Below are positions 35,968 to 44,732 of a stretch of DNA of 64,000 nucleotides, piece after piece. The notes below the pieces were generated by a model. That model saw only the letters and a list, made by a program, of their open reading frames with translations. It made no database searches and was not told the origin of the DNA. Every line of letters starts with the position of its first letter. Position 1 is the first letter of the stretch. The position numbers were made by a program, and so were the translations under genes. Origin of the DNA: Bacteroidota bacterium (GTDB taxonomy: Bacteria > Bacteroidota > Bacteroidia > Bacteroidales > JAGONC01); contig JAKLFC010000006.1 in the NCBI GenBank assembly GCA_022711405.1, positions 1 to 64,000 on the forward strand. The letters run 5' to 3'.

Positions 35968-38466
35968 GTGCTATATCCTTCTGATTTTGAGACGAAAATA
36001 GGGTTTGACAGGATCCGTGAACTGGTCCGCGGCCATTGCCTGAGCCCGCTGGGCCGGCGCCATGCCGACCGTATGGATTTCACAGGCGATTATGACCAGG
36101 TCATCCAGCGAATCCAGCAGGCCTGGGAATTCAGGGTCATCCTTTCGGATGGGCTGGCGTTCCCGAATGCGGATTATTTCGACCTGACCGATGAGATCAG
36201 GCGCCTGAAGACAGCCGGGACATTCATCGAACCGGAGGTCCTGTTCGACATGCGCTCGTCGCTGTTCACCATTGCCGAATGCCTGCGTTTCTTCCAGGGG
36301 AAAAGCGGAGAGCGTTTCCCCGCCCTCTCGGAATGCGCCCGCGATATCCGCATTGATCCGGAAATTTTATCCCAGATCGATGAGATCATTGATGAGAAGG
36401 GCAATATCCGTGATACCGCCTCCCCTGCCCTGAAAAAAATCAGGGCCGACCTGCTGGCACGTCAGCATCAGATCGACAGGCGGATCCAGGTCACCCTGCA
36501 AAAAGCCAAGAAGGAAGGATGGATCAGCGAAGACACTTCCGTGACCATCCGGAGCGGCAGGGCGGTCATCCCTGTACCGGTCACCCACAAACGAAAGATC
36601 CATGGCTTCATCCACGACGAGTCTTCTTCCGGCCAGACGGTCTTTATTGAACCCACGGAGATCTTTGACATCAACAATGAGATCCGGGAGCTGGAGAACG
36701 CCGAACGCAGGGAGATCATCCGCATCCTGACTGCCTTCACTGACAGGCTCCGGCCCCAGACCGACTCCCTGGAGGAAGCATATCAGTTTCTTGGGATGAT
36801 CGATTTCATCCGGGCCAAAGGGCTTCTGGCCCTGCAGATTAACGGCGAAAAGCCCATCATACGACCCTATCCCCTCATCCGCTGGATTCAGGCCACCCAT
36901 CCGTTGCTCTTCCTGGCCCACCAGAAACAGAATAAAAGTGTGGTGCCTCTATCACTTGAACTGGATGAAGAGCACCGTATCCTCATCATCTCCGGGCCGA
37001 ATGCAGGGGGAAAGTCAATCTGCCTGAAGACCGCGGGCCTTCTGCAATACATGCTTCAGTGCGGTCTGCCGGTTCCCCTGTCGGAGTACTCAGAGATGGG
37101 AATATTTCAGCATCTGTTCATCGACATCGGTGATGAACAGTCGATCGAGAACGACCTGAGCACCTACAGTTCGCACCTGCTCAACATTAAATATGTTGTT
37201 GATCATGCGGATCATCATACGCTATTCCTGATCGATGAATTCGGGTCGGGGACCGAGCCCCAGCTGGGGGGTGCCATTGCGGAGGCCACCCTGGAGGTTC
37301 TGGAAGGCATGGGAGTCTTTGGTATCGTCACGACCCATTATTCCAACCTGAAGCTGCTGGCAGGCAGGTTACCGGGGATCATCAACGGGGCCATGCTGTT
37401 CGATCAGCAGCGCATGCAGCCCCTGTACCGTCTTAAGACAGGGAATCCCGGGAGTTCATATGCCTTTGAGATCGCCAGGAAAATAGGATTCCCCGACAGC
37501 ATTCTGGAACGTGCCGCCACAAAAACGGGTAAGACCCAGCTTGATTTTGACCGGCAGCTTCAACAGCTCGAGATCGAAAAGGAGGAGGTCTCGAAGAAGC
37601 AGACCGAATTCAGGGTCGCCGATGAATTTCTGGCCGAGATGATCGATAAGTATCAGAAAATGACCGGTGAGCTGGAGAAGAGCCGTGCATCCATCCTGAC
37701 GGAAGCCAGGGATAAAGCACGCAGGATACTGGAGGATTCCAACCGCATCATTGAGCAGGCGATACGGGAGATCAGGCAGCATCAGGCTGAAAAAGAGGCG
37801 ACGAAGGAAGCAAGGAAGAAGGTGGAGATGTGGAAGGAGGAGCTGGCAGAGGGAGAGGTCAGCAGTCAGCAGTCAGCAGTCAGCAGTCAGCAGTCAGCAG
37901 CTTTTCCTGACAAGCGGAGCAAAATCAGGATCAGCGGGAAACAGGAGGAGGGAGGCGGGGAGAAGGAAAAGAAAGAGGAATGGAGAACGGCAGGGGAAAA
38001 GCTGAAGGTGGGCGACACCGTTCGGATCGCAGGTCAGACAACACCTGGCGAGGTACTTGAGGTCAAGGGCAGGGAAGCAATGATCGCATTCGGGGCGATG
38101 AAGGTCAGGGTGGCTACCGACAGGCTGGAGACCCTGGGAAAAAGGCTGGATGAGCTGATCAGCCTGAGGCCGGGCCGCTCGTTCCAGTCGGTGACCAGCG
38201 AGATCCATTCACGGATGGCCAATTTCAGGCTGACCATCGATGTGAGGGGCAAGCGTGCGGAAGAGGCGCTGAGTGAGGTGAGGAAATATATTGACGAGGC
38301 AATCCTGCTGAATGTCGCCCAGGTGACAATCCTTCATGGAAAGGGTGATGGCATCCTGCTAAAGGTCATCCGCGACCTGCTGAAGGAGATACCAGAGGTG
38401 AAACACTTTGAGGATGAAAAGCTTGAGCGTGGGGGGCACGGTGTTACCATAGTGACCTTCCGGTAG
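35968..38466 (+). CDS. mutS2: MutS2 with C-terminal Smr endonuclease domain
   Basis: 832 aa. MutS core and clamp, then the ATPase with Walker A ISGPNAGGKS near 341 and Walker B LFLIDEFGSGTEPQLGG. A long coiled coil (~515-630) is followed by a heptamer-encoded stretch (residues 631-644, repeats of VSSQQSA), a KOW-like region (VGDTVRIAGQTTPGEVLEVK) and the Smr domain (~750-832, DVRGKRAEEAL, LHGKGDGILL). It lacks the mismatch-recognition domain. The family acts against recombination intermediates and, in some bacteria, in splitting of collided ribosomes. A one-unit change in the heptamer array would remove KOW and Smr: the two alternative frames stop at 37908-37910 and 38003-38005. Confidence 0.94.
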   Translation: MLYPSDFETKIGFDRIRELVRGHCLSPLGRRHADRMDFTGDYDQVIQRIQQAWEFRVILSDGLAFPNADYFDLTDEIRRLKTAGTFIEPEVLFDMRSSLFTIAECLRFFQGKSGERFPALSECARDIRIDPEILSQIDEIIDEKGNIRDTASPALKKIRADLLARQHQIDRRIQVTLQKAKKEGWISEDTSVTIRSGRAVIPVPVTHKRKIHGFIHDESSSGQTVFIEPTEIFDINNEIRELENAERREIIRILTAFTDRLRPQTDSLEEAYQFLGMIDFIRAKGLLALQINGEKPIIRPYPLIRWIQATHPLLFLAHQKQNKSVVPLSLELDEEHRILIISGPNAGGKSICLKTAGLLQYMLQCGLPVPLSEYSEMGIFQHLFIDIGDEQSIENDLSTYSSHLLNIKYVVDHADHHTLFLIDEFGSGTEPQLGGAIAEATLEVLEGMGVFGIVTTHYSNLKLLAGRLPGIINGAMLFDQQRMQPLYRLKTGNPGSSYAFEIARKIGFPDSILERAATKTGKTQLDFDRQLQQLEIEKEEVSKKQTEFRVADEFLAEMIDKYQKMTGELEKSRASILTEARDKARRILEDSNRIIEQAIREIRQHQAEKEATKEARKKVEMWKEELAEGEVSSQQSAVSSQQSAAFPDKRSKIRISGKQEEGGGEKEKKEEWRTAGEKLKVGDTVRIAGQTTPGEVLEVKGREAMIAFGAMKVRVATDRLETLGKRLDELISLRPGRSFQSVTSEIHSRMANFRLTIDVRGKRAEEALSEVRKYIDEAILLNVAQVTILHGKGDGILLKVIRDLLKEIPEVKHFEDEKLERGGHGVTIVTFR
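37858..37899 (+). repeat. mutS2: Six perfect GTCAGCA heptamers inside mutS2
   Basis: Units at 37858, 37865, 37872, 37879, 37886 and 37893 are identical. Because 7 is not a multiple of 3, all three forward frames read the same seven-residue peptide VSSQQSA with no stop, and six units (42 bp) keep the gene in frame. Confidence 0.95.
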
Positions 38467-38568
38467 CGCCTGAACTTTTGGAATCCTGTCGGGAAAGAAA
38501 ATTTTTGCATTACGTTGTTAACTATCAATTCATTCCATGACCAGCGGTGGCCGGTCTCATTTTTTTAA

Positions 38569-38598
38569 TTGGCAGATGCGAATTATTCGTTATCTTTG
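38569..38598 (+). promoter_or_regulatory. Promoter of the acyl-CoA carboxylase/decarboxylase genes
   Basis: TTG at 38569-38571, a 19-bp spacer and TATCTTTG at 38591-38598 match the Bacteroidetes -33/-7 pattern in sequence and spacing. The leader to the ATG at 38638 is about 33 nt. Confidence 0.75.
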
Positions 38599-38637
38599 CC
38601 AACTCTATTCAAAGGCGTTCACTATTAAATACGGTTT

Positions 38638-40188
38638 ATGTCTTCATTACGAAGGAAAACATCAGACCTGAAGAAGAGGATGCGGTTTGCCCTGAAGGGA
38701 GGAGGCACCAAGGCCATAGAGAAGCAGAAGGCGACCGGGAAGATGACAGCCAGAGAAAGGATCATCACCCTGCTTGATCCAAAATCCTTCCACGAATACG
38801 ATCTTTTTGTCGAGCATGCAGGCCGGGATTTCGATATGGACAAGAAATACCTTCCCGGCGACGGAGTTATCACAGGCACAGGAACGCTGAGCGGTTATCC
38901 TGTGTGCATCTATGCACAGGATTTCACGGTAGCAGGCGGTTCCCTGGGATGGATGCATGCCAAGAAGATCACCAAGATCATGGATCAGGCCATGAAACTG
39001 AAGGTCCCCCTTGTTGGCATCAACGATTCGGGGGGTGCGCGTATTCAGGAGGGTGTCAACTCGCTGGCAGGATACGGGGAGATCTTTTACCGTAATACAC
39101 TGGCCTCGGGGGTGATCCCGCAGATCTCGGTGATCCTTGGACCCTGCGCCGGAGGTGCGGTTTATTCGCCCGCCCTCACGGATTTCGTTTTTGTGGTTGA
39201 CAAGATCTCCAAGATGTTCATCACAGGCCCTGAAGTCATCAAGGCCACCATCGGAGAGGAGATCTCCATGGAAGACCTGGGCGGTGCAAAGGTCCACGCG
39301 GAGATTACCGGTAATGCCCATTTTTATGCCGAGAGCGAGCAGGATTGCTTCAACCAGATCAAGCAGCTGGTAAGCTATATCCCCTGGAACAATGAAAAAA
39401 AGGCGGAATCGTTCCCAAAACGTCCGCCAAAGACCCGTAATTATAAGATCGAAGAGATCTTCCCCACCAATCCCCGTCAGCCCTACGATGTTCGCGACAT
39501 TATCAAAGCAGTTGTGGATGATTCTGAGTTTCTTGAGATCCAGGAGTATTTCGCCAAGAACATTGTCATCGGTTTTTCACGGCTGGGAGGAGAAACTGTG
39601 GGAATCGTGGCCAACCAGCCACTGGTGCTGGCAGGTGTGCTGGATGTGGACTCATCGGATAAAGCTGCACGTTTCATCCGGTTCTGCGATGCCTTTAACA
39701 TCCCGCTGGTCACCCTGGTGGATCTTCCCGGTTATCTGCCCGGGGTTGACCAGGAGCATGCCGGCGTGATCCGCCACGGAGCCAAGGTACTCTATGCCTA
39801 TTCGGAAGCCACCGTGCCTAAAATCACCGTCATCCTGCGCAAAGCCTACGGTGGAGGATATATTGCCATGTGCTCCCATCACCTCCGCTCCGACTTCGTA
39901 CTGGCATGGCCTACCGCAGAGATTGCGGTCATGGGACCGGAAGGTGCTGCCAACATCATCTTCAGGAATGAGATCAAGAGTGCGGAAAATCCTGAAGAGA
40001 TGCGCAGACAAAAGATCAGGGAGTACAAGGAAAAATTTGCCAATCCCTATGTGGCAGCAGCCTATGGATATATCGACGCCGTGATTGACCCAAGCGATAC
40101 GCGAAAACTCTTGCTTCACTCCCTAGAAGTTTCGGCCAACAAGAAAGTGGAACGGCCGGCAAAAAAACATGGAATACCTCCTTTCTGA
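38638..40188 (+). CDS. mmdA: Biotin-dependent carboxyltransferase (methylmalonyl-CoA decarboxylase alpha / propionyl-CoA carboxylase beta)
   Basis: 516 aa, full length for the family. Two crotonase-fold halves with acyl-CoA oxyanion motifs: NDSGGARIQEGVNSLAGYGE and the Gly-rich LGPCAGGAVYSPALTDF in the N-half; LVTLVDLPGYLPGVDQEHAG and RKAYGGGYIAMCSHHLRSDF in the C-half. It moves CO2 between biotin and propionyl/methylmalonyl-CoA. In anaerobic Bacteroidetes the usual role is in the succinate-propionate pathway, but the membrane beta subunit MmdB is not in the window, so carboxylase versus decarboxylase is unresolved. The biotin carrier gene overlaps its end. Confidence 0.9.
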   Translation: MSSLRRKTSDLKKRMRFALKGGGTKAIEKQKATGKMTARERIITLLDPKSFHEYDLFVEHAGRDFDMDKKYLPGDGVITGTGTLSGYPVCIYAQDFTVAGGSLGWMHAKKITKIMDQAMKLKVPLVGINDSGGARIQEGVNSLAGYGEIFYRNTLASGVIPQISVILGPCAGGAVYSPALTDFVFVVDKISKMFITGPEVIKATIGEEISMEDLGGAKVHAEITGNAHFYAESEQDCFNQIKQLVSYIPWNNEKKAESFPKRPPKTRNYKIEEIFPTNPRQPYDVRDIIKAVVDDSEFLEIQEYFAKNIVIGFSRLGGETVGIVANQPLVLAGVLDVDSSDKAARFIRFCDAFNIPLVTLVDLPGYLPGVDQEHAGVIRHGAKVLYAYSEATVPKITVILRKAYGGGYIAMCSHHLRSDFVLAWPTAEIAVMGPEGAANIIFRNEIKSAENPEEMRRQKIREYKEKFANPYVAAAYGYIDAVIDPSDTRKLLLHSLEVSANKKVERPAKKHGIPPF

Positions 40189-40204
40189 TGGTGTAACCAA
40201 ACCA

Positions 40205-40540
40205 ATGACCATGAACAAAATCAACCCTTCAGAGAACAACTTCAAAACCCTGACCATCGACAACATCAAGTACCGGACTCGTCTGACCGATAAATTCCTC
40301 GCCCGAAAGAAGTTTGTTCCCGCAGACCCTAAAAAGGTCCTCTCCTTCATCCCCGGTTCCATACGGAAAATCAATGTAGAGATTGGAAGCAAGGTGAAGC
40401 CCAACGAGATCCTGGTGGTTCTGGAAGCGATGAAAATGAACAATTACATCCTCTCGCCGGTGGAAGGTACGATAAAGAAAGTGAACGTCAAGCCCGGTGA
40501 TACGGTCCCGAAGGATTTTGTACTGATGGAGTTCAAATAG
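40205..40540 (+). CDS. Biotin carboxyl carrier protein
   Basis: About 110 aa from the ATG at 40205 or 40211 (MNKINPSENN). An upstream ATG at 40169 would overlap the carboxyltransferase by 20 bp. The C-terminal biotinyl domain has VLEAMKMNNYILSPVEGTIK with the biotinylated Lys near residue 75 in AMKM, preceded by a proline-poor linker. It carries carboxybiotin to the partner encoded just upstream. No terminator was recognised after it, although the next gene is convergent only 20 bp away. Confidence 0.93.
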   Translation: MTMNKINPSENNFKTLTIDNIKYRTRLTDKFLARKKFVPADPKKVLSFIPGSIRKINVEIGSKVKPNEILVVLEAMKMNNYILSPVEGTIKKVNVKPGDTVPKDFVLMEFK

Positions 40541-40560
40541 CAAATCCTGAAACCTCCCTT

Positions 40561-41166
40561 TTAACCTTTCCGGAAGATCCTGTTGGTATCACTGATCAGA
40601 CTGAGAATTTCCAGTTTGCCTTCTCCCGTCACGGCTGAGGTCAGGATGTGCTGAGGCAACTCCTCCCAGGTCGACGTGAGCATATCGCGGAAAGCTCCGA
40701 TGTTCTCTTTCCCCTTCGAATATGTTGTTTTATCCGTTTTTGTAAAAAGTATGGTAAACGGAAGCTGGTGTTCACCCAGCCAGTTGACCAGGTCGATATC
40801 CAGTTTCTGGGGCTGCAGGCGGCTATCCACCAGCACAAAAGTATTCATCAGACTGGTTCGCGTAAGGAGATACGATGCGATCATTTTTTCCCATTTGGAC
40901 CTTTGGGTCAGCGGGGATCTGGCATATCCGATCCCGGGCAGGTCGACCAGATACCATTCATCATTGATCAGATAATGCTGAATGGTTTGTGTTTTCCCCG
41001 GTGTTGAGGAGATCCTTGCAAGGTTCTTCCTGCCCGTGATCATGTTGATCAGGGAGGATTTCCCTACATTGGAACGGCCAATAAACGCGTATTCCGGCAG
41101 CCCGGGGCCGGGGCATGCTGACACGCTGACGTTGCTGGAAATGAAGACAGCCTGCCTGATGATCAT
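40561..41166 (-). CDS. engB: Ribosome biogenesis GTPase EngB/YsxC
   Basis: 201 aa. G1 GRSNVGKSSLINM, G2/G3 region with TPGKTQTIQHYLIND and DLPGIGYA, G4 TKTDK, G5 near TSAVTGEG. The protein is needed for late assembly of the 50S subunit. Its ATG overlaps the stop of the preceding acyltransferase by 4 bp (ATGA), so it is the last gene of a glsA-glsB-engB unit. Confidence 0.95.
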   Translation of the reverse strand: MIIRQAVFISSNVSVSACPGPGLPEYAFIGRSNVGKSSLINMITGRKNLARISSTPGKTQTIQHYLINDEWYLVDLPGIGYARSPLTQRSKWEKMIASYLLTRTSLMNTFVLVDSRLQPQKLDIDLVNWLGEHQLPFTILFTKTDKTTYSKGKENIGAFRDMLTSTWEELPQHILTSAVTGEGKLEILSLISDTNRIFRKG

Positions 41167-42113
41167 TCCCGGATATTTTTATCTGTTCTTTTATAGGAAG
41201 AGACGTGCCTGTCCTTCTTGATATCATAGATATCATCGATCGTCATGAGGATCCCGGATTCCTCCACCCCCCCGAAATGATGGTTGATGCAGGTGCCGAA
41301 CATGCGCATGGTCGCCGAAAGGTTCATGTAGGCATTCACCAGTGGCGGTATGGTCTCGTTCAGGATCCTTACATTTCTCATCAGTATCCGGTAATCCTCA
41401 TCATAATTCGAACCTGTAAATATATCTTCCAGTTCGCCTGTGTCAGTGACCAGGGCCAGTGGCTCATAGGGTCGTACCAGCTCATCGGGATCGGGGAAGT
41501 GCTTGTGCAGGAAAAACAGGATCATATCCCTTGCCCGTATGTTGAACCGGGGATACATGGTGATCTTGCCAAAAAAATACATGATCTCGGGATAATCGAT
41601 GGTCAGTGCGCCCAGTCCATCCCAGAGGTTATCCAGTGAATAGATTCCTTTACGGATGTTATAGGCCGGCTGGTAGTAAGGCTGGACAAACGATCTGCCC
41701 AGTTCAATGGTAAAGGGCAGGTAGTCGCTTATAAATAATTCAGAAAGCTGAAAGAGCTGTGCGGTGGGTGTTAAGAATTTTCCGTCGGGGGTCCTCCGGA
41801 TCCTGTTACCCTCCAGGAATCGGTATCCGCCAATGATGGCCTCATCCTGGGGGCTCCACACGATGAGCTGTTTGAACGGTTCTTCGGGATCGGTATCGAA
41901 CTCATCAATATCCACCTCCTTGCCGGTTCCCCCGCCTGCATCCCGGAAGCTCAGTTCCCTGAGACGGCCCAGTTCCAGCATGGTGTGGGGCGAATCAAAA
42001 TAGGTGATGATATAGATCTGCTTGTGTCCATTATTCGTGTCACGGACGTATTTATCCTCTGTAAGTTCCTCACTGATGAGGGCAGGGTCAACAGGATCGA
42101 TGATTCTCTTCAT
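41163..42113 (-). CDS. glsB: GNAT-type N-acyltransferase, GlsB-like (glycine lipid synthesis)
   Basis: 316 aa. Matches the hemolysin-like/OlsB acyltransferase group: YFDSPHTMLELGRLRELSFR, DEFDTDPEEPFKQLIVW, IIGGYRFLEG, QLSELFISDYLPFTIELGRS, YFFGKITMYPRF, and a C-terminal extension ending near SYKRTDKNIRE. In Bacteroides the GlsB protein attaches a 3-hydroxy fatty acid to glycine, and GlsA adds the second acyl chain. The adjacent PlsC-like gene supports that assignment; ornithine as acceptor remains possible. Cytoplasmic, membrane-associated. Confidence 0.72.
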   Translation of the reverse strand: MKRIIDPVDPALISEELTEDKYVRDTNNGHKQIYIITYFDSPHTMLELGRLRELSFRDAGGGTGKEVDIDEFDTDPEEPFKQLIVWSPQDEAIIGGYRFLEGNRIRRTPDGKFLTPTAQLFQLSELFISDYLPFTIELGRSFVQPYYQPAYNIRKGIYSLDNLWDGLGALTIDYPEIMYFFGKITMYPRFNIRARDMILFFLHKHFPDPDELVRPYEPLALVTDTGELEDIFTGSNYDEDYRILMRNVRILNETIPPLVNAYMNLSATMRMFGTCINHHFGGVEESGILMTIDDIYDIKKDRHVSSYKRTDKNIRE

Positions 42114-42168
42114 GTTCGTTCTCGCTATCCGGTAGTATATCCTATAATAATCGAAAGTCAGAAGTCAT

Positions 42169-43062
42169 TCATATGGACAGATCGCTGCTGAATTCAGCAG
42201 GACCTGGGATTCCATTACCCAGGGCATAGACATGTTCCTTCAGCAGCGCCGCCCATTCCCTGTCCGTATGACGCCGGTCGAAGATCTCCCATGAAAGGGG
42301 TTTTCCAAAACGGAACGTCAGTGTCTTATCGCGCTGTTTTGCCATCTCATCCACCAGGTAGAACATTTCCAGGTTGGCTTTGATGCCCAGTCGTTTACGA
42401 AAATTGGAAAGGTTGTAGAAAAAATTGGAATTCCGGCCATCAATATGCGCCGGGACAACATATCGCTGGTATTTCCGGGCTCTGGCAACAAAGGTCTTTT
42501 TCCATTCCAGGTCGACGATCCTGCCACCCTGCTTCCGCGAACATAAACCGGCCGGGAAATAAAGCAGGGCTGCATCAGAAGCGAAAGTATCCTCAAAGAG
42601 CCCTATATTTTCGGTATTCCTCCCATGTTTGTTGATAGGGATGAATAACTGCTTCATATTCGGAATGTTCATCAGCAGGTCATTCACCGGGAAGATGACA
42701 TCCCTTCTTATTTTTCCCACCACACTCATCAGGGCGATTCCGTCAAGGCCTCCCAGCGGATGGTTGGCCGCCACGATGAACCGGTCGTGGGACCGGAGAT
42801 TCTCCAGCCCCTCGCAGACGATCCGGGTGCGGAATTCCTTCAGGATCTGGTCCACAAAATCAATCCCGTGAAGATGCCTGTTGCGGAATATGACATCATT
42901 GAGCTCGTCCACATGCACGATCCTCTTGATATAACGCAGTACAAATCCCGGAAGGATCTTCAGCAGCAAGGGATTCTTGCCCGCAATGATCTTCTCCAGG
43001 TCCAGGAACTTCTCTTCGCCCCCTCCCATCGGCTTCTCGTTATTGCGCCCCATGTCTTCCAT
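42169..43062 (-). CDS. glsA: PlsC-type O-acyltransferase, GlsA-like
   Basis: About 297 aa from the ATG at 43062 (MEDMGRNNEKPMGGG). A frame extends to 43197, but a -7 box (43090-43097) lies inside that extension, so the shorter start is preferred. LPLAT motifs: AANHPLGGLDGIAL (the HX4D box with His-Pro-Leu-Gly-Gly-Leu-Asp), then FPAGLCSRKQGGRIVDLEWK and VPAHIDGRNSNFF. It would add the ester-linked fatty acid to N-acyl glycine made by the neighbour, or act on lysophospholipid. First gene of the glsA-glsB-engB unit. Confidence 0.75.
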   Translation of the reverse strand: MEDMGRNNEKPMGGGEEKFLDLEKIIAGKNPLLLKILPGFVLRYIKRIVHVDELNDVIFRNRHLHGIDFVDQILKEFRTRIVCEGLENLRSHDRFIVAANHPLGGLDGIALMSVVGKIRRDVIFPVNDLLMNIPNMKQLFIPINKHGRNTENIGLFEDTFASDAALLYFPAGLCSRKQGGRIVDLEWKKTFVARARKYQRYVVPAHIDGRNSNFFYNLSNFRKRLGIKANLEMFYLVDEMAKQRDKTLTFRFGKPLSWEIFDRRHTDREWAALLKEHVYALGNGIPGPAEFSSDLSI

Positions 43063-43089
43063 GCAGTCCGTCGTTTCTGAGTGATCGTA

Positions 43090-43097
43090 CAAAGATA
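43090..43097 (-). promoter_or_regulatory. -7 box of the glsA-glsB-engB promoter
   Basis: CAAAGATA reads TATCTTTG on the minus strand, a full consensus match, 28 bp before the preferred glsA start. It helps to reject the longer frame start at 43197. Confidence 0.6.
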
Positions 43098-43290
43098 GCC
43101 TGATTCTGCTTGTTCTGGAAGGAAAAGTCCATATAAAAAAGGAAAATAAATGGGTATGAATCCAGGGTGCTCCCGATGGATATCGGAACTGGACCATGAC
43201 CCCGCGAACCAGGTTCGGGATGCCTATAATTAATTGATTATCAATTAATTAATCCAAAAATAAAAAGATATTAACAAAAAGTTGAAACTT

Positions 43291-43330
43291 TTTGTGTGAA
43301 AAAGTGTAAAAAAGTGTAGAATCGTGTAGT
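43291..43330 (+). promoter_or_regulatory. Four MraZ-binding boxes upstream of mraZ
   Basis: GTGTG at 43294 and GTGTA at 43304, 43314 and 43324 recur at exactly 10-bp spacing, two of them within AAAGTGTA. MraZ is known to bind tandem GTG-containing boxes with about 10-bp period before its own operon. A -7-like box TATATTTA (43339-43346) follows, so bound MraZ would cover the -33 region and repress the cluster. Confidence 0.75.
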
Positions 43331-43368
43331 TTGTTACCTATATTTACATCCAAAATCAGCCCATCACG

Positions 43369-43833
43369 ATGCCTTATCTTCTCGGTGAATATGAATGTCT
43401 GCTGGATTCCAAAAGCCGCATACTGATGCCGGTTGCATTAAAGAGGCAAATCCCGCCCGAAGCCCAGGACAAGTTCATTATCTGCCGGGGCTTTGAGCAC
43501 TGCCTCACCGTTTACCCGCTAAATGTATGGAATAAACTGACAGAAAATCTCAGCAGTCTGAATTTTTTCGAACCGGATGACCGGAATTTCGTCCGGTCGT
43601 TTCAGAGAGGCGCCATTGAAATTCAGCTCGACAGTGCCAGCAGGCTCCTTTTGCCCAAGCAGCTGCTGAGCTATGCCGGCATAGAGAAGGACATTGTCCT
43701 GTTTGCCTATGCCGACCGGTTTGAGATCTGGGATAAGGATGCATACAACCATCTGTTCCTGGATGAGCCTCCTGAGGCATTTTCCGAGAGGGCTAAAAAA
43801 GTGATGGGGAACAAAGACAAGCAGCAGCAATGA
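43369..43833 (+). CDS. mraZ: Transcriptional regulator MraZ
   Basis: 154 aa with two AbrB-like swapped-hairpin halves: LLGEYECLLDSKSRILMPVA and FQRGAIEIQLDSASRLLLPK, each holding the DxxxR motif of the family. It forms a ring that binds repeated boxes before the dcw operon and represses it. Four such boxes are seen upstream. rsmH follows after 1 bp. Confidence 0.95.
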   Translation: MPYLLGEYECLLDSKSRILMPVALKRQIPPEAQDKFIICRGFEHCLTVYPLNVWNKLTENLSSLNFFEPDDRNFVRSFQRGAIEIQLDSASRLLLPKQLLSYAGIEKDIVLFAYADRFEIWDKDAYNHLFLDEPPEAFSERAKKVMGNKDKQQQ

Positions 43834-43834
43834 C

Positions 43835-44731
43835 ATGCTTTATCATGAACCGGTATTGTTGAACGAAAGCATTGAAGGACTGGCCATTCATCCTGATGGG
43901 ATCTATGTGGATGCCACGTACGGGGGCGGGGGCCACGCCCGGAAGATCATCGAAAAGCTGCAAAACGGAAAACTGATTGCCTTTGACCAGGATGTAGATG
44001 CCATGAAGAACCAGATCGACGATCCCCGCTTGCTGCTGCTGAACCACAACTTCCGCTACATGAAGCGATTTCTAAGGTACTATCAGGTGGGCCCTGTCGA
44101 CGGAATACTTGCAGATCTTGGTGTTTCATCCCACCAGCTCGACCGGCCTGAAAGAGGATTCTCAACCCGGTCGGATCATACCCTGGACCTCCGGATGGAC
44201 CGCAAGAAGGCGCTGACGGCCCTTCACATCCTGAATGAATATTCACAGGAACGCCTCAGGAAGATATTTTCCATCTATGGTGAAGTACCCAATGCAGCCA
44301 GGCTTGCCGGGCTTATCGTCCGTACCAGGACAGCCCAGCCGGTGGTACACAGCCGGCAGTTCCAGGATATCATCGCTGAATGTGTGCCGGGAGGCAGTGA
44401 AAACAGGTACCTGGCCCAGGTTTACCAGGCGCTCCGCATCGAGGTGAACCAGGAACTGGAAGCACTGCAGGAGCTTCTGCAGCAGTCACTTACCGTCATG
44501 AAATCCGGCGGCCGCCTCGCTGTCATCTCCTACCATTCACTGGAGGACAGGATCGTAAAAAATTTCATCAGGACAGGTAACATTGAAGGGCAGCTGGAAA
44601 AGGACTTTTTTGGAAAGACAGCAGCTCCGTTCCGTGTGATCAGCAAAAAGCCGATCACACCCGGGGCTGAAGAACTCAGGAACAATCCAAGGTCACGAAG
44701 TGCCAAACTCCGTATTGCAGAGAAGATTTAA
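43835..44731 (+). CDS. rsmH: 16S rRNA (cytosine-1402 N4) methyltransferase
   Basis: 298 aa. AdoMet motif YVDATYGGGGHARKI near residue 25, LADLGVSSHQLDRPERGFS, YHSLEDRIVKNF and the C-terminal KPITPGAEELRNNPRSRSAK, all diagnostic of RsmH/MraW. It methylates N4 of C1402 in the 30S decoding centre. Second gene of the dcw cluster. Confidence 0.97.
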   Translation: MLYHEPVLLNESIEGLAIHPDGIYVDATYGGGGHARKIIEKLQNGKLIAFDQDVDAMKNQIDDPRLLLLNHNFRYMKRFLRYYQVGPVDGILADLGVSSHQLDRPERGFSTRSDHTLDLRMDRKKALTALHILNEYSQERLRKIFSIYGEVPNAARLAGLIVRTRTAQPVVHSRQFQDIIAECVPGGSENRYLAQVYQALRIEVNQELEALQELLQQSLTVMKSGGRLAVISYHSLEDRIVKNFIRTGNIEGQLEKDFFGKTAAPFRVISKKPITPGAEELRNNPRSRSAKLRIAEKI

Positions 44732-44732
44732 C

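Noticed and set aside
40169..40204. Upstream start for the biotin carrier protein
   Set aside because: It overlaps the carboxyltransferase end, and the added residues do not fit the family; ATGs at 40205/40211 are better.
43063..43197. N-terminal extension of the GlsA-like protein
   Set aside because: A consensus -7 box lies inside it, so transcription would start downstream of the first ATG.
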